64,000 nt of DNA, from NCBI RefSeq assembly GCF_011075055.1, contig NC_058149.1, positions 2,827,830 to 2,891,829 of the forward strand. The letters run 5' to 3'. The notes under the pieces are model-generated. The model saw only the letters and a list, made by a program, of their open reading frames with translations. It searched no databases and had not been told where the DNA came from. Origin of the DNA: Mangifera indica. Taxonomy: Eukaryota > Streptophyta > Magnoliopsida > Sapindales > Anacardiaceae. The translations under genes and the position numbers were made by a program. This document shows positions 1 to 10,873 of the stretch, in pieces (within the stretch, counting starts at the first letter, position 1; each line of letters starts with the position of its first letter).

Positions 1-401
1 TATACAATTAATTTGAAGCTTTCTTGGACACATGGTGGCAAGACATTGGTTAGAAGTGACACTTGGCAATAATATGCGAGGAGAGATGTCATGGGAATGC
101 TTAAGGTTAAAAGAAATTAATTTAGTTGATTTGGTTCAACTAAATTGATATTTAAAAGCATTAATATTTAATTTGGGTCATGACTGGATTATATAATTTT
201 AATTCTAGAAGACTGAATGGTTGATGCACGGTTTGATCACAGTTTGGTCACAGGAGACCAATTTTCACCAGTATTTTCTTGATCCAAATTTATCTGCAAA
301 TTTCACTTTTGGTTCATTTTGTAATGCATTTTGGCATTCTTTGGACATATTAGTAAATTAAATTTAGATTTTTATCATCATCAAAACATTAAGATTCAAT
401 A
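1..401 (-). repeat. Partial 3' LTR of the SIRE-like element
   Basis: This stretch aligns base for base, with scattered substitutions, to 9018-9458, which is the 5' LTR of the same element. It ends in AGATTCAATA where the other LTR ends in CGTTCAACA, so the terminal dinucleotide has decayed. It lacks about 35 bases present at 9119-9153 in the 5' LTR, including a palindrome. The remaining 1.1 kb of this LTR lies before the window. Confidence 0.88.
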
Positions 402-1110
402 ATCTCTTCTTTCTGATTGATGACAAAAATCTAGTTTAAAAGAAAAATATAATACACAGTAAAAAAAATTTAAATATAAATCACAGTTAATATACAGTAA
501 AAAAAATTAAATATAAATCGCAGTTACTCCCCCTCACTTTTAGCCATAAAAATATTTCTTTTACAAATTTCTCCCCCTTTTTATTAGCAATAAAAAAAAT
601 AGACATCAAAATTAGCAACAAGCAACAAACTCATATAATAATCAAGTAGAAGTATTAGCAGATAATACCAAATTGATAAATTACTTACAAATTCAAAAAG
701 TTATTAGCCTAATCTCTCCCCTATTTTGTTATATAAAAAAAAAACTTGACAGAATTTCTTCGATTTTTCGAAAAGCTCAAAATGACTAATAAAAGAAACA
801 CACTTCCAATATCAATCGACATCAATCAACCAACTGCACAATATCAACATCAATGATAAAGCTAATTCATGTCATCTATAATATCATTACGAGGAATTAG
901 ATCATAAAAGCATAAACAACATCATGCAATAGCAATATCAATATCTATATATGAGAAATGAGTGTCATCATCAAAACATAGCAAAAATAAAGTAAAATAA
1001 GAAATTAAGATTATGAAATGCAAAATTATGAAATGCATGGTCATAGATGACGATGCATCCAATCATGAACTTCTTGTTGAATATTCTCATGATCTTCTCT
1101 TAAGTCGTTG
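402..1110 (-). other. 3' untranslated region of the SIRE-like element with polypurine tract
   Basis: The bases next to the LTR (402-414, ATCTCTTCTTTCT on plus) are a purine run on the element strand and are the likely polypurine tract that primes plus-strand synthesis. Two further pyrimidine runs lie near 525-580 (CTCCCCCTC and CTCCCCC). An imperfect tandem duplication of about 37 bp occupies roughly 453-526. No coding signal is visible in the rest. Confidence 0.55.
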
Positions 1111-1167
1111 TTCAAGCATGATATGATATTGCCTTTCATGTATGCCACCCAGATGAAGATGGAGAGC

Positions 1168-2095
1168 CTAAAATTGTTTGTTCATGAAGTTCATTATATT
1201 AGCATACTGAGTTTGGAATGAGTTCATCATTTCTTCACTTCCCATTCTAGATTGTCTTTGAATCTGAGAACTTGATCCTGGAAGAGTATGGGGTGGTGGA
1301 GGAACGTGACACTCAAGTGGAATTTGTTCTTTTTCACTGTCAACAATTTTTTGATACCTTGGATGGTAAGCTCTAAATCGATAGCCTCCTTGATCAGTTT
1401 GTTCGATCAATTCCATTTTTATCAAGGATTGAGCTAAAAGGAGATCTGGATCTCTGAATTGGATAAGGTACTCTGGATCTTCTTCTGCTAGGTTTAATCT
1501 AAGTTTACTTGCAATGAAAGATACGATCATGTCCAACTGAATTGCATGATCATCATGTTTAATAAGGTACAATCAATGGATAAACCAACGTACAATATCA
1601 ACTTGAATTCTATGTTAAACTGCAAATATTAATTGTAAGTCACGAATGGAGACAGATCCATTTAAGTCCTTTTGGGCATTTAGAGTATAGGTAATTATCT
1701 TATGAAATACCTTATAGACTGGATTATCCAACTTTTTGGACTTAGACAGATAAGAATCATAAACTTCTCAACCTTCTAACTCATTCCAAGCTACAACATG
1801 ATTAAAGTTTTCTAAAGCACTCATTATTCCATTACAATCACATTCCAACCATTCAATAAGCATTTTTAGAGTAAAACTAAAATCATGTCCATGTAATCTA
1901 AATTTCATAGTGTAGTCTATAATGTGATGTTCAACATCTATACCAACTTTAAAAGAACTGTAAAACTTGTAAACTAGATTTTTATATATATTAAGTCTCA
2001 TGAAAAATAGATTTCTCTATTTCATCCGATTTACAATCTCCATAAACTGATTAGCAATACCAATTTCCTCTAAAATTGGCAAGAATACACACCTT
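1168..2095 (-). pseudogene. Extra reading frame downstream of pol (env-like position)
   Basis: A single minus-strand frame can be followed from about 2095 to the stop at 1168, roughly 300 codons, with four in-frame stops (after MEIVNRMK, after AWNELEG, after LQLIFAV and after RWFIH). Between the stops the sequence reads as normal protein: a first part with hydrophobic and acidic patches, then a section around LDMIVSFIASKLRLN, then a Pro/His- and Gln/Ser-rich tail (CHVPPPPHTLPGSSS). SIRE/Maximus elements are known to carry an additional ORF here, often called env-like. The composition also resembles the plant retroelement proteins labelled putative plant transposon protein. I see no signal peptide or clear transmembrane helix. 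The function is unknown and the copy is inactive. Confidence 0.5.
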
Positions 2096-2466
2096 CACAC
2101 AACACTTTTCTATTTCTAATTTCACTTAAGCAAGCCTTTTGTTCATCACTTTCAACAAGAATATTATAATATGATCAAAGATTACCTTTGGTTCTTGAAT
2201 CCATGAATATGAATCACAATAATAAGGACTTGAAATCTTTCCGTAGATACAAAATTGTGAGAATCAAGATGAATCTGAGAGTAAACTTTTAGAACTTATC
2301 AATAAGAATCTTCTATGAAGAAATGCAGTATGATGTGAGTATGCTATGAGTGTTGTCCTTGTGAGAAATTTTTCTTTTGAAAAAAATATGGTGCAAACTG
2401 AAGCCAAATGAAGCACACTGGAGCAAAATGAAGCAAGGAAAGAAAATGAAGAAAGTGTATGTTTGC

Positions 2467-2614
2467 AAGGCAAATGAATAGAAGGAAATAGATAAAAGTA
2501 ATAAAGCATATGGTGACAAGGCAAATGAATAATAAAAAATTAGGTGAAGATAATAAAATATGTGACGACAAGGTAAAAAAAATTAGGTAGAAGTAATAAA
2601 ACATGTGACACCAA
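2467..2614. repeat. Three degenerate tandem units of about 51 bp
   Basis: Units begin with AAGGCAAATGAATA, AAGGCAAATGAATA and AAGGTAAAA at 2467, 2518 and 2570 and each ends near TGTGAC. They lie between the extra reading frame and pol of the SIRE-like element. They generate spurious hydrophobic minus-strand frames across 2264-2634, which I do not call. Confidence 0.7.
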
Positions 2615-2845
2615 AAGATAAAAAAAATATACAATTTTTTTTTAATTGTATGAATATATTGTCATAGGTGACATGATTTTCATGCTCACTGTGACACATG
2701 TGATCTAAGTAAATTCCCTTTTTAATTTATGCATTTTTTTTTTTTTGCACAAAAAAATTAAAGCCTTTCCAGATCAAGATCTTCATACAATTACAATAGA
2801 AACAACAAAATATATACACTATACTTAATAAAATGTCGACTGGTT

Positions 2846-2848
<3 letters not shown>

Positions 2849-2893
<45 letters not shown>
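2849..2893. repeat. (AT)n microsatellite
   Basis: About 22 uninterrupted AT dinucleotides inside the untranslated region of the SIRE-like element. The surrounding stretch, 2615-3150, shows no coding signal. Confidence 0.95.
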
Positions 2894-2897
<4 letters not shown>

Positions 2898-3149
2898 TTG
2901 CAAAATATATGAAATTTGAATATTTTGATCGAATTAAGGACATTTGATATAATTCGATATTCGATCAACTTTGAACACAAGTTCAAATTGATTCGATTCG
3001 AATTTGCATTATGCGTTTATGCTATGTGAATGGAAAAGAAACATTTTCGAATGATCACAAATCATCTACATTCATCTTTACAAGCACAAACATTACATAG
3101 TTAATATCATAGTCAAACAAGATATCATGTCACAAATTTATATGAATAA

Positions 3150-4721
3150 GGGCATTAAACACTTACTTGATTTGCATTAATCATACCAAGCTCTTTTCGA
3201 ATAAAGAAAAAATGATCCTTATCAAGAGACTTAGTAAAAATATCAGCAAGTTGACTGTTAGTATTAATAAATTCAATTCAAATATCACCTTTACTAACAT
3301 GATCACGCAAAAAATGATGTCTAATATCTATGTGCTTTGTCTAAGAATGCAAGATAAGATTTTTAGAAAGTTGAATAAGACTCATTGTCACAAAATATTG
3401 GAATGTTTTTCATTTCAAAACCAAAATCCATAAGTTGTTTCATCCATATGAGTTGTGCACAACTAGCCACGAAAACATATTCGGCTTTCGTAGTAGAGGT
3501 TGCCACTAAATTTTATTTCTTTGAAAACTAAGAGACAACCATATTACCTAAAAAATGACAAGTGCTACTTGTGCTTTTTCCATCTATTCGACATTCTCCG
3601 AAATCAGCATCTAAAAATGCTCGTAATTCAAATGAAGATCCCTTAGAGTACCGTAAACCAATATTTTGGGTTCCCTTAAGGTATCTCATGATTTGTTTCA
3701 CAACATTTAGATGTGATTCCTTAGGATTCGCTTGAAAACATGCACACATGCATACATTAAACATGATATCAGGTCTAGATATGGTTAAATATAACAATGC
3801 ACCTATCATACTTTTATATGCTTTGACATCTTTGGCATCTTGCATGTTAAACCTTTTAAGAAGGTCTTTGACATATTTGGCTTGGTTAAGCAAAATCCCT
3901 TCTTTTGTTTGTATGATTTGAAGTCTTAAGAAGTAATTAAACTCTCTCATCATGCTCATTTCAAAAACACCCTACATCATCTTAGAAAATTCTCTATAAA
4001 GAGACTTATTAGTAGTACTAAAAATGATGTTGTCAACATAAATTTGAGCAATCAAAATGTCTTGCATATGCCTTTTTGTAAATAAGGTGGTATCCACTTT
4101 TTCTTTTGAAAAACCATTTTCAATTAAGAAAAGACTTAATCTTTCATACTAAGCTCTTGGAGCTTTCTTTAAACCATATAAACCCTTTTTCAATCTAAAT
4201 ATATGATTTGGAAATTCATGATTTTTGAAACTGGGAGGTTGTTCAACATAAATTTTTTCTTGAATAAAACCATTTTAAAAAGCACTTTTAATGTCTAACT
4301 GAAATAATTTGAAATCAAAATGACATGCATATGCAAGCAACATCCTAATTGCTTTTAATCTAGCTACGGGTGCATAAGTTTCATCAAAGTCAATACCTTC
4401 CTCTTGAGAGTACCCTTAAGCGACTAGTCTTGCTTTGTTTCGAATAATAGTACCAGACTTATCAACCTTGTTTCGGTATACCCATTTTGTGTCGATGGTG
4501 GGATGATTCGTTGGCCTTGGAACTAGTTCCTAAACATTACTTCTCTCAAATTGGTCTAACTCTTCTTGCATTGCAAGCACCAAACTTTCATCTTTAAAAG
4601 CTTCCTCTACCTTTTTGGGCTCTATTTGTGACAAGAATGTCATAAATTGACATTCGCTTCTCAATAAAGCTCTAGTTTTTACTCTTTGGGTAGGGTCTCC
4701 AATAATTCTTTCTTCTTTCAC
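3150..4721 (-). pseudogene. SIRE-like reverse transcriptase and RNase H, degenerate
   Basis: Minus-strand frames read as the Copia RT domain followed by RNase H. Visible landmarks are the acidic start with LVLAMQEELDQFERSNV (about 4530-4600), the catalytic region at about 4030-4060 reading YVDN instead of YVDD, the stretch after it (MSMMREFNYFLRLQI, 3915-3959), SRPDIMFNVCMCACFQ (about 3730-3780), DADFGECRIDGKSTS (about 3560-3610) and the terminal LADIFTK motif near 3240, ending with FIRKELGM near 3180. The polymerase would copy RNA to DNA and the RNase H would degrade the template. Loss of the second catalytic Asp, frameshifts and stops show it is dead. The plus-strand SIRE copy at 57480-60330 is a close relative. 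Confidence 0.87.
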
Positions 4722-4722
4722 T

Positions 4723-5801
4723 TCACCCTTGGAAATGAGATCTCTTTTTGTGGTTCTTGAGGTTGCATGAGTTCATTCTTTTGGTCTTTAACCTCAACTT
4801 GATAATCTTCTTTCTCTTCTTTGGTTGAGATGAGTACTTGATTTGTAGATCTTCTATAAGTTTAATGGCTTCATCTTCATCTCTATTCTCTACACACTTA
4901 AGAGATTCATCAGATACCACATGGATAGATTCTTCAACTAAGAGAGTTCTCTTGTTAAAGACTCTATATACTTTGGATAAGGAAGAGTAACCTAGGAAAA
5001 TTGCTTCATCTGACTTGCATCAAAATTTCGTAAGTTATCCTTACCATTATTTAACACAAAATATTTACACTCAAAAGGATGAAAATATGCAATATTAGGT
5101 TTTCTTCCTTTGAATAACTCATAAGGAGTCTTCTTGAGAATTGGCCTAATCATGACCCTATTTATAATGTAACATGAAGTATTAATGGCTTCACCCCAAA
5201 AATACTTAGGCAAATCATTTTCACATAACATGGTCCTAGTCATTTCTATAAGTGTCCCATTTCTTCTCTCAACAACTCTATTTTATTGAAGGGTCCTAGG
5301 TGTCAAAAAGTCATGTTCAATGTCATGTTCATTACAAAACATTTCAAAATCTGAATTCTCAAACTCTTTTCCATGATCATTTCTAATGCATGTAATTGTA
5401 TAACTTACTTGATTTTGTAATTTCCTAACAAATGGTACAAATGCATGGAATGCATTACTTTTATTTGCAAGAAGCAAGACCTAAGTAAATTTTGAAAAAT
5501 CATCAACGATTACAAAACAATAATATTTTCCACTTAGGCTTGTAGTTCTAAATGGTTCACACAAATTTATATGTAAAAGTTAAAAAGGTCTTGAAGTTGA
5601 AAGACAATCTTTAGACTTAAAAAAAACTCTTGTTTGTTTGCCTTTCATGCAAGCATTATACACATGGTTCTTTTTGAAAACTAATTTTGGCAAACCTTTT
5701 ACTAAGTTTATTTTTGAAAGCTTTTGAAGAACGTCAATACTTGCATGTCCTAATCTTCTATGCCATAGCTACATGTCCTAATCTTCTATGCCATAGCTAC
5801 A
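4723..5801 (-). pseudogene. SIRE-like integrase, degenerate
   Basis: The pre-integrase zinc-binding start reads WLWHRRLGH near 5770-5800. The catalytic core follows, with CIRNDHGKEFENSDF (about 5340-5400), the block around IEHDFLTPRTLQ, and after an in-frame stop MTRTMLCENDLPKYFWGEAINTS (about 5180-5243, given only in part here). The C-terminal region continues to about 4730 (KPNIAYFHPFECKYF). The enzyme would insert element cDNA into chromosomes. A 28 bp tandem duplication at about 5746-5801 shifts the frame in the zinc-binding part. Stops at 5282 and elsewhere break the rest. Confidence 0.85.
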
Positions 5802-6180
5802 TGTCCTCCTTCTTGGTTGACATGAGACATAGGTCTCTAGATGTAATGTCATACAAGTCTGTAATATACACATTTGAATGCCTATGCCCAATGAATGCAA
5901 TTGCATTTGTGCTAGCATCAACAATTTCACAACATAAAGAGTAAAAATTAATCTTGAAGCCTTTGTCACACAATTGACTTATGCTAAGTAAATTATGCCT
6001 AAGACCTTCAACAAGTAGAACATCATTTATTGAAAAAGAAAAGTTACCTATAATACCGATGCCAATAACTTTTCCTTTGGAGTTATCTCTAAAATTGACA
6101 TTACCTACATCTTTAGCCTTCAAAGAAGAAAATATACTCCTATCTCCTGTCATATGTCTTGAGCATCCACTATCTAGGTA
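5802..6180 (-). pseudogene. SIRE-like aspartic protease region
   Basis: On the minus strand at about 6130-6180 the sequence reads YLDSGCSRHMTGD, the DSG aspartic-protease motif of Copia elements, followed by FSSLKAKDVGNVNF and then VLLVEGLRHNLLSISQLCD (about 5980-6040), which is the usual protease-to-integrase linker. The protease would cut the Gag-Pol polyprotein. The frame is open over about 118 codons here but is out of frame with the upstream gag segment. Confidence 0.85.
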
Positions 6181-7820
6181 TCATTTGCTAGAAGACCTCG
6201 AAAAAGATTGTAAGCAACCTTACAACATAAATCCATCAATTTACTTTTTGGTACCCAATTGGTTTTGGGTCCAACAATGTTAGTTTTAAGTGTCTCTTTA
6301 AGAACCCAAACCTTCTTTGCTTTGAAAGTTTTACTATTTCTAATTGGACAATGTCTAATAGTATACCTAATGAATGAACAAAATTTGCATTTCGTATGTA
6401 ATGCATGAGGTTTTTTTAAAATTGTTTGAAAAAGGGTTACTTTCATTATACCCTAATCCTTCCTTATTAAGGCCATTTCTTTAAGATGTACACATCTCAT
6501 CCAACCTCTTAGTACCTATTTAAAAATTTTCAAATAATTCATTCGAATTAGATACTTTTTTCTTTAATTTTTCATGTTCCTTTTTCATGCATGTTAATTC
6601 TTTTTGACATGAATCCTTTTCATTTTAAACAATATCATATTTTTTAATCAACCCATCATGATCATGTAGAAGTATATCATGTTCATTTTTAATGCAAATT
6701 AATTATTTCTTTAATGATTTATACTTTGCAGAGAGTATGAGTTTGAATTACTTACTTATCTTCTGAATCACTCTTGGCTATCAAACATATGTTGGCCTTT
6801 TCTTCTTCTGACTCATTTTCATCACTTAAGTCATCGTTTCCACTCTAACTGGCAACAAACACTTTCTTCTTGAATCTTTTTTTTTTTTTATCCTTCTTCT
6901 TCTTTCTTAGAGGATAATCTTGGCAAATATGCCTGGTTTCTTGCATTCATAACATATTATCTCATTGTTGCTCTCTTCGCCCTTTTCCTTTGTTCCTCTT
7001 TGTCTAACAAACCCTTTTCTTTTGTTCCTCTTTGATCTTGATAGAAATTTGCTAAACTTTCTAGCTGAGAGACTCACATCATCCTTATCCATGGAAGAAT
7101 TTTCTTCCTCTTCCTTTTCATCCACAACCTTCAATGTAATATCTCTTTTAATCTTAACTTTTTCTTCCTTTGGTTTTCTCTTCATTTCATAGGTAAGAAG
7201 ACTTTCTATGAGTTTATCCATTCTCATCTTGTTAAGATCCTTGGACTCCTCAATAGTCGTTACCTTTATAGTCTATGAATCCGTAATGATCTCAAGATCT
7301 TCTTTACCAATTCAATCATCTCAAACCTCTTTCTGAGCCTTTTGAGATCGTTCACTAAGTTAGAGAATCATTTATATATGTCGATTATATTTTCTCTAGA
7401 TTTCATTTCAAATAACTCATATTCCCAAACGAGAAGCTCGATCTTTGACTCTTTGACTTAGGTTGTTCCTTCATGTGTGGTTTAGAGTATGGTCTAAACT
7501 TTTTTAGCAGACTCATAAGTTGATATCCTATTAAATGTTGTACCATCAAGAGCACAAAACAAGATGTTAATGGCTTTAGCATTTAAGCTCATCATCTTTT
7601 CATCCTCATCATTAAAATTCATTTCATTTTTAGGTTCATTAGCTCTAGGATCTACTTGCACTAAATCACCATGTTCAATAATTCTCCATAATTTAAAGTC
7701 AACAGACTTAAAATGAAGCCTCATTCTAATTTTCCATTGGGTATAATTTGTTCCACAAAATAAGGGAGCCCTAGTGGTGCATTGCCCTTCAACATTAATA
7801 GGAGTAAGTGTATTAGCCAT
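6174..7820 (-). pseudogene. SIRE-like gag, degenerate
   Basis: The start codon at 7820 opens MANTLTPINVEGQ, and GTNYTQWKIRMRLHF follows, the typical N-terminal signature of Copia UBN2-type Gag. The middle (7227-6907) is acidic and then Lys/Arg-rich and ends in a damaged zinc knuckle (CYECKKPG without the following His and Cys). The C-terminal segment (6446-6174) carries the second Cys/His cluster CKFCSFIRYTIRHCP and repeated WVPKS-type motifs. Gag would form the particle and bind element RNA. Frames change at least twice and stops lie between 7227 and 7494. The start at 7820 is favoured by its position 80 bases after the primer site. Confidence 0.85.
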
Positions 7821-7888
7821 TATGAAATAAGATCTTATCTCTAAAAATCATTAGATTTTAAAAAACTACTTGTAATGACTAATATGAA

Positions 7889-7900
7889 CCTAATACCAAT
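7889..7900 (-). other. Primer binding site of the SIRE-like element
   Basis: Reading the minus strand away from the LTR gives ATTGGTATTAGG, which matches the 3' end complement of initiator Met-tRNA (consensus TGGTATCAGAGC) with decay. It lies directly against the LTR boundary at 7901. Confidence 0.8.
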
Positions 7901-9458
7901 TGTTAAATACTCTTGTAATGACTAATATGAACCTAGAGAGGGGGTGAATAGGTTCTTAACAAAAATTTAAATGATACACTGTAACAAATTCTAGAACAAA
8001 CTTTACAAACTACACAACCAAAACACCACCAATAAATTCAACAATAATAAACTTTAAAGCAGAAAAAGACGACAACAACAACGGAGACAAATAACAAGTT
8101 GAAATAAATAATAACAATAACAATAAATGACAATATTAACTACGACAATAAATAATAATAGGTCAATAATAACAAATAATATTTAAGGAGATAAAGTTGT
8201 AGAAATGTTCATTTAGAGTGGTTTGAAGCTTTCTCTTGCAAGCCTCTTACGTCCACTTCTCCAAGCAAATTGCCCTAGAGTTTCACTATATCTTGAAAAA
8301 TTTTCTACAGGTAGTATACCTGAGATTTTGCCTATTACATTAGTTGATATAAGATTGCACCCACAATATTTGATTACAAGTTATGAACAAGTTTAAGTGA
8401 ACAGAACTCTCAAATAGTAAAAGTTTGAAGCTCACAAAGAGTTATAGAGAAATCAAAGTAATAATATTTTTAGTTTTTCTTTTTGGCTTCTTTTTTATTT
8501 TTCTTCACCCTTTTTTTCATCACCCTACTCTTCAATTTGAAACCAAATTTATAGAGATATTTGATTCTCGTTGGATTGAGTTTCTGTCGATAGTCTTTTA
8601 AAAAAATTCAACGAAGACAAATGACCTCGATCATAATTACAATGGATAGGTTTAAATGTTTTAACGAATAATTTTCAGCACGGGTGGCAAAATTGTGTCA
8701 CGGGTGTCTTGTATTTTTTATGTGTTTAAAAAAACAATCCAGAAACTTGAACAGGTATATGCCAGTTTGTGCACGGTTGAAATACGGGTTTGATTTTAAG
8801 AACGACAGACCTAGAAAGTTTTGGAAAACTGCACGAGAGGGTCAAACTTTACACGCGTTGCACTAATATTGGATTATGTGCCACGGTTGGGATAATTTTC
8901 AGTATGGATCGACTTGGACAATAAATATTTTGACACATGATAGTGACGTATTGGATAAATCTGACAGCAATTCAGATGAAAATGTTACAGCTGGGACATT
9001 TAATGGAATTAGACATATGGCAATAAACAATTAATTTGAAGCTTTCTTGAAAACATGGCAGCAAGATATTGGTTAGAAGTGACACTTGACAACAATATGT
9101 GAGGAGAGATGTCATGGGTGGGACAATTTTCAAATGTCCCAATTGGGACATTTAATGCTTAAGGTTAAAAAAAATTAATTTAGTTGATTTGAGTAAACTA
9201 AATTAATATTTAAAAGCATTAATATTTAATTTGGGTCATGACTGGACTATATTATTTTATTTTCAGAAGGCTGAAAGGTTGATGCATGGTTTGATCACAG
9301 TTTGGTCACGGGCAACTAACTTTCACCAATATTTTCTTGATCCAGATTTATCAGCAAATTTTACATTTTGTCTATCTTGTAATGCATTTTAGCATTCTTT
9401 GGACATATTAGTAAATTGAACTTAGATTTTTCTCATCATCAAAACATTACGTTCAACA
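7901..9458 (-). repeat. 5' LTR of the SIRE-like element
   Basis: 1558 bp bounded by TGTTAAATAC on the left and GTTCAACA on the right (plus-strand reading), so it starts with TG and ends with CA. The last 440 bases match the 3' LTR at 1-401. It contains a perfect 22 bp palindrome at 9132-9153. The LTR would supply promoter and polyadenylation signals. No coding potential is seen in it. Confidence 0.87.
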
Positions 9459-9506
9459 TCCTTCATTATTAGTTCACATGTTCTTGGTCTTCCATGGATG
9501 ACATCA
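9459..9506 (-). repeat. Terminal fragment of first LTR
   Basis: It matches the last 48 bases of the two complete LTRs (CTTCATTATTAG through CCATGGATGACATCA). The remainder is separated by the SIRE insertion. Confidence 0.8.
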
Positions 9507-9772
9507 TTCCCCCTCTCTTTAAAATGATTTGTCCTCAAATCGTCACTTTTAGTGAAACTTTTATTTTGGTTTGATGGCATGATTGTAACCTGCAAAATAT
9601 TTTAGAAAGGATCTCACACACTCCTTCATGTGTTTCACTCTAAAAAAAAAAATTTCACTCAATCACTCATGTTTGTACATTTTAAATTAGTTTTTTTTTT
9701 TAATTTTTTTCTTTTTTCTTTTGTTTTTTTCCTTTTTTTTTTTTTATTTAGGGCCGAGCTTTGATACCAAAT
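9507..9772 (-). other. Internal segment 1 of the miniature LTR element
   Basis: It begins with the pyrimidine run TTCCCCCTCTCTTT (polypurine tract on the element strand) and ends with GGGCCGAGCTTTGATACCAA, the complement of the initiator Met-tRNA primer site. Between them is T-rich sequence with no reading frame. Confidence 0.8.
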
Positions 9773-10651
9773 TGATGTGAACCTCACATATGAACTATAA
9801 GACCCTACATGCAACCAAGGAAGCTAGGAACCCAAAAAAGCTAAATAAGTTTTCAAATTAAAGAAAGCTTTGACTTAATATTTATAATTGACATGAACCA
9901 AAAGTATAAAAACTTTGACCCAATGATTATGGTAATCATGATCTAAAAGTATAAAAACAATGACCCGATGTCTATAATTGATATGAACTAAAGGTAAAAG
10001 TTGATGCCACATTCTAGAATAGTAAAGAAAGAGAGTGATAAATCATTTTTGAATGCCACAAGAAAATATTTTTGATAAATTCATGAGTTTTCAATAGAAC
10101 CAAGACAAAAATTCTCGTAATTTCATTGAGCCATTGTGTATCATCTATCCCAAGGTTACATGATTATTTATAGTCTTGATCTAAATAGGATAATAACAAA
10201 TATAATTTCTAGGATAATAACAATTCTAATCTTTAGTATAATAACAATCTAAATAAGACAATAATAATCTTAAATAATAATCTTAATGTAATTATAATTT
10301 CTAAAAAAAATAAAACTAAGACTCTTAAAACAAATAAAACTCCTAAACAATTAGAAACTAGAAATACTATGAAACTGAACTTCAATTGAATTCTCTTGCT
10401 TTCTTTATATGAATTTTTGTCTAATCAAGCTTTCATTTCATATTTTAACAAGTAAAAATGTCGCCAAGAATGTGTCATATCATATGTTTCATACTTTCCA
10501 CGTCATTTGTCATGTCATCCTTGACTGTCACATCATGCTTCTTACCTTTAGTTTGTGTCTTTAATGTTTCAATGTTGTCCAGTCTATCACACTCTTGTTA
10601 TAGTTCTTTATTATTGGATCACATGTTCTTGGGCTTCTATGGATCACATCA
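9773..10651 (-). repeat. Middle LTR of the miniature element
   Basis: 879 bp from TGATGTGAACC to GGATCACATCA. It aligns along its whole length to 10874-11745, including the shared run of AAGTATAAAAAC-type repeats near 9900-9960 and the AATAATCTTAA-rich stretch near 10260. Confidence 0.85.
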
Positions 10652-10873
10652 TTCCCTGTCTCTTTAAAATGATTTGTTCTCAAATAGTCACTTTTAGTGG
10701 AACTTTTATTTTGGCTTGATGACATGATTGTAACCTACAAAATATGTTAGAAAAGATCTCACACACTCTCTCAAAAATCACTCAATCACTCATGTTTGCA
10801 CACTTTAAATTGGTTTTTTTTATTTCATTTATTTCCTTTTTTTCTTATTCATAGCCGAACATTGATACCAAAC
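10652..10873 (-). other. Internal segment 2 of the miniature LTR element
   Basis: It has the same layout as internal segment 1: polypurine tract at 10652-10665 and primer-site complement (ATTGATACCAA) at 10861-10871. It is about 45 bases shorter, mainly through a shorter T-rich tract. Confidence 0.8.

Larger units (their letters stand above)
1..9458 (-). mobile_element. SIRE/Maximus-like Copia retrotransposon, left-truncated by window
   Basis: Read on the minus strand the order is 5' LTR (7901-9458), primer site, gag, protease, integrase, reverse transcriptase-RNase H, an extra reading frame, and the 3' LTR (1-401, cut by the window edge). Integrase before RT is the Copia order. The LTR terminus with its GGGGGTGAATAGG motif, the two Cys-His knuckle regions in gag and the long region between pol and the 3' LTR fit the SIRE/Maximus lineage. 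All frames contain stops and frameshifts, so the copy is non-autonomous. It inserted into an LTR of the miniature element that begins at 9459. The target-site duplication cannot be tested because the left flank lies outside the window. Confidence 0.88.

Noticed and set aside
2264..2634. Hydrophobic Phe/Leu-rich minus-strand frames that look like membrane proteins
   Set aside because: They are produced by the A-rich plus-strand minisatellite at 2467-2614; three overlapping frames are open at once, as expected of low-complexity DNA.
5687..6283. Plus-strand open frames of 85 and 100 codons
   Set aside because: They overlap the SIRE protease and integrase on the minus strand, which match known motifs; the plus-strand frames are antisense shadows.
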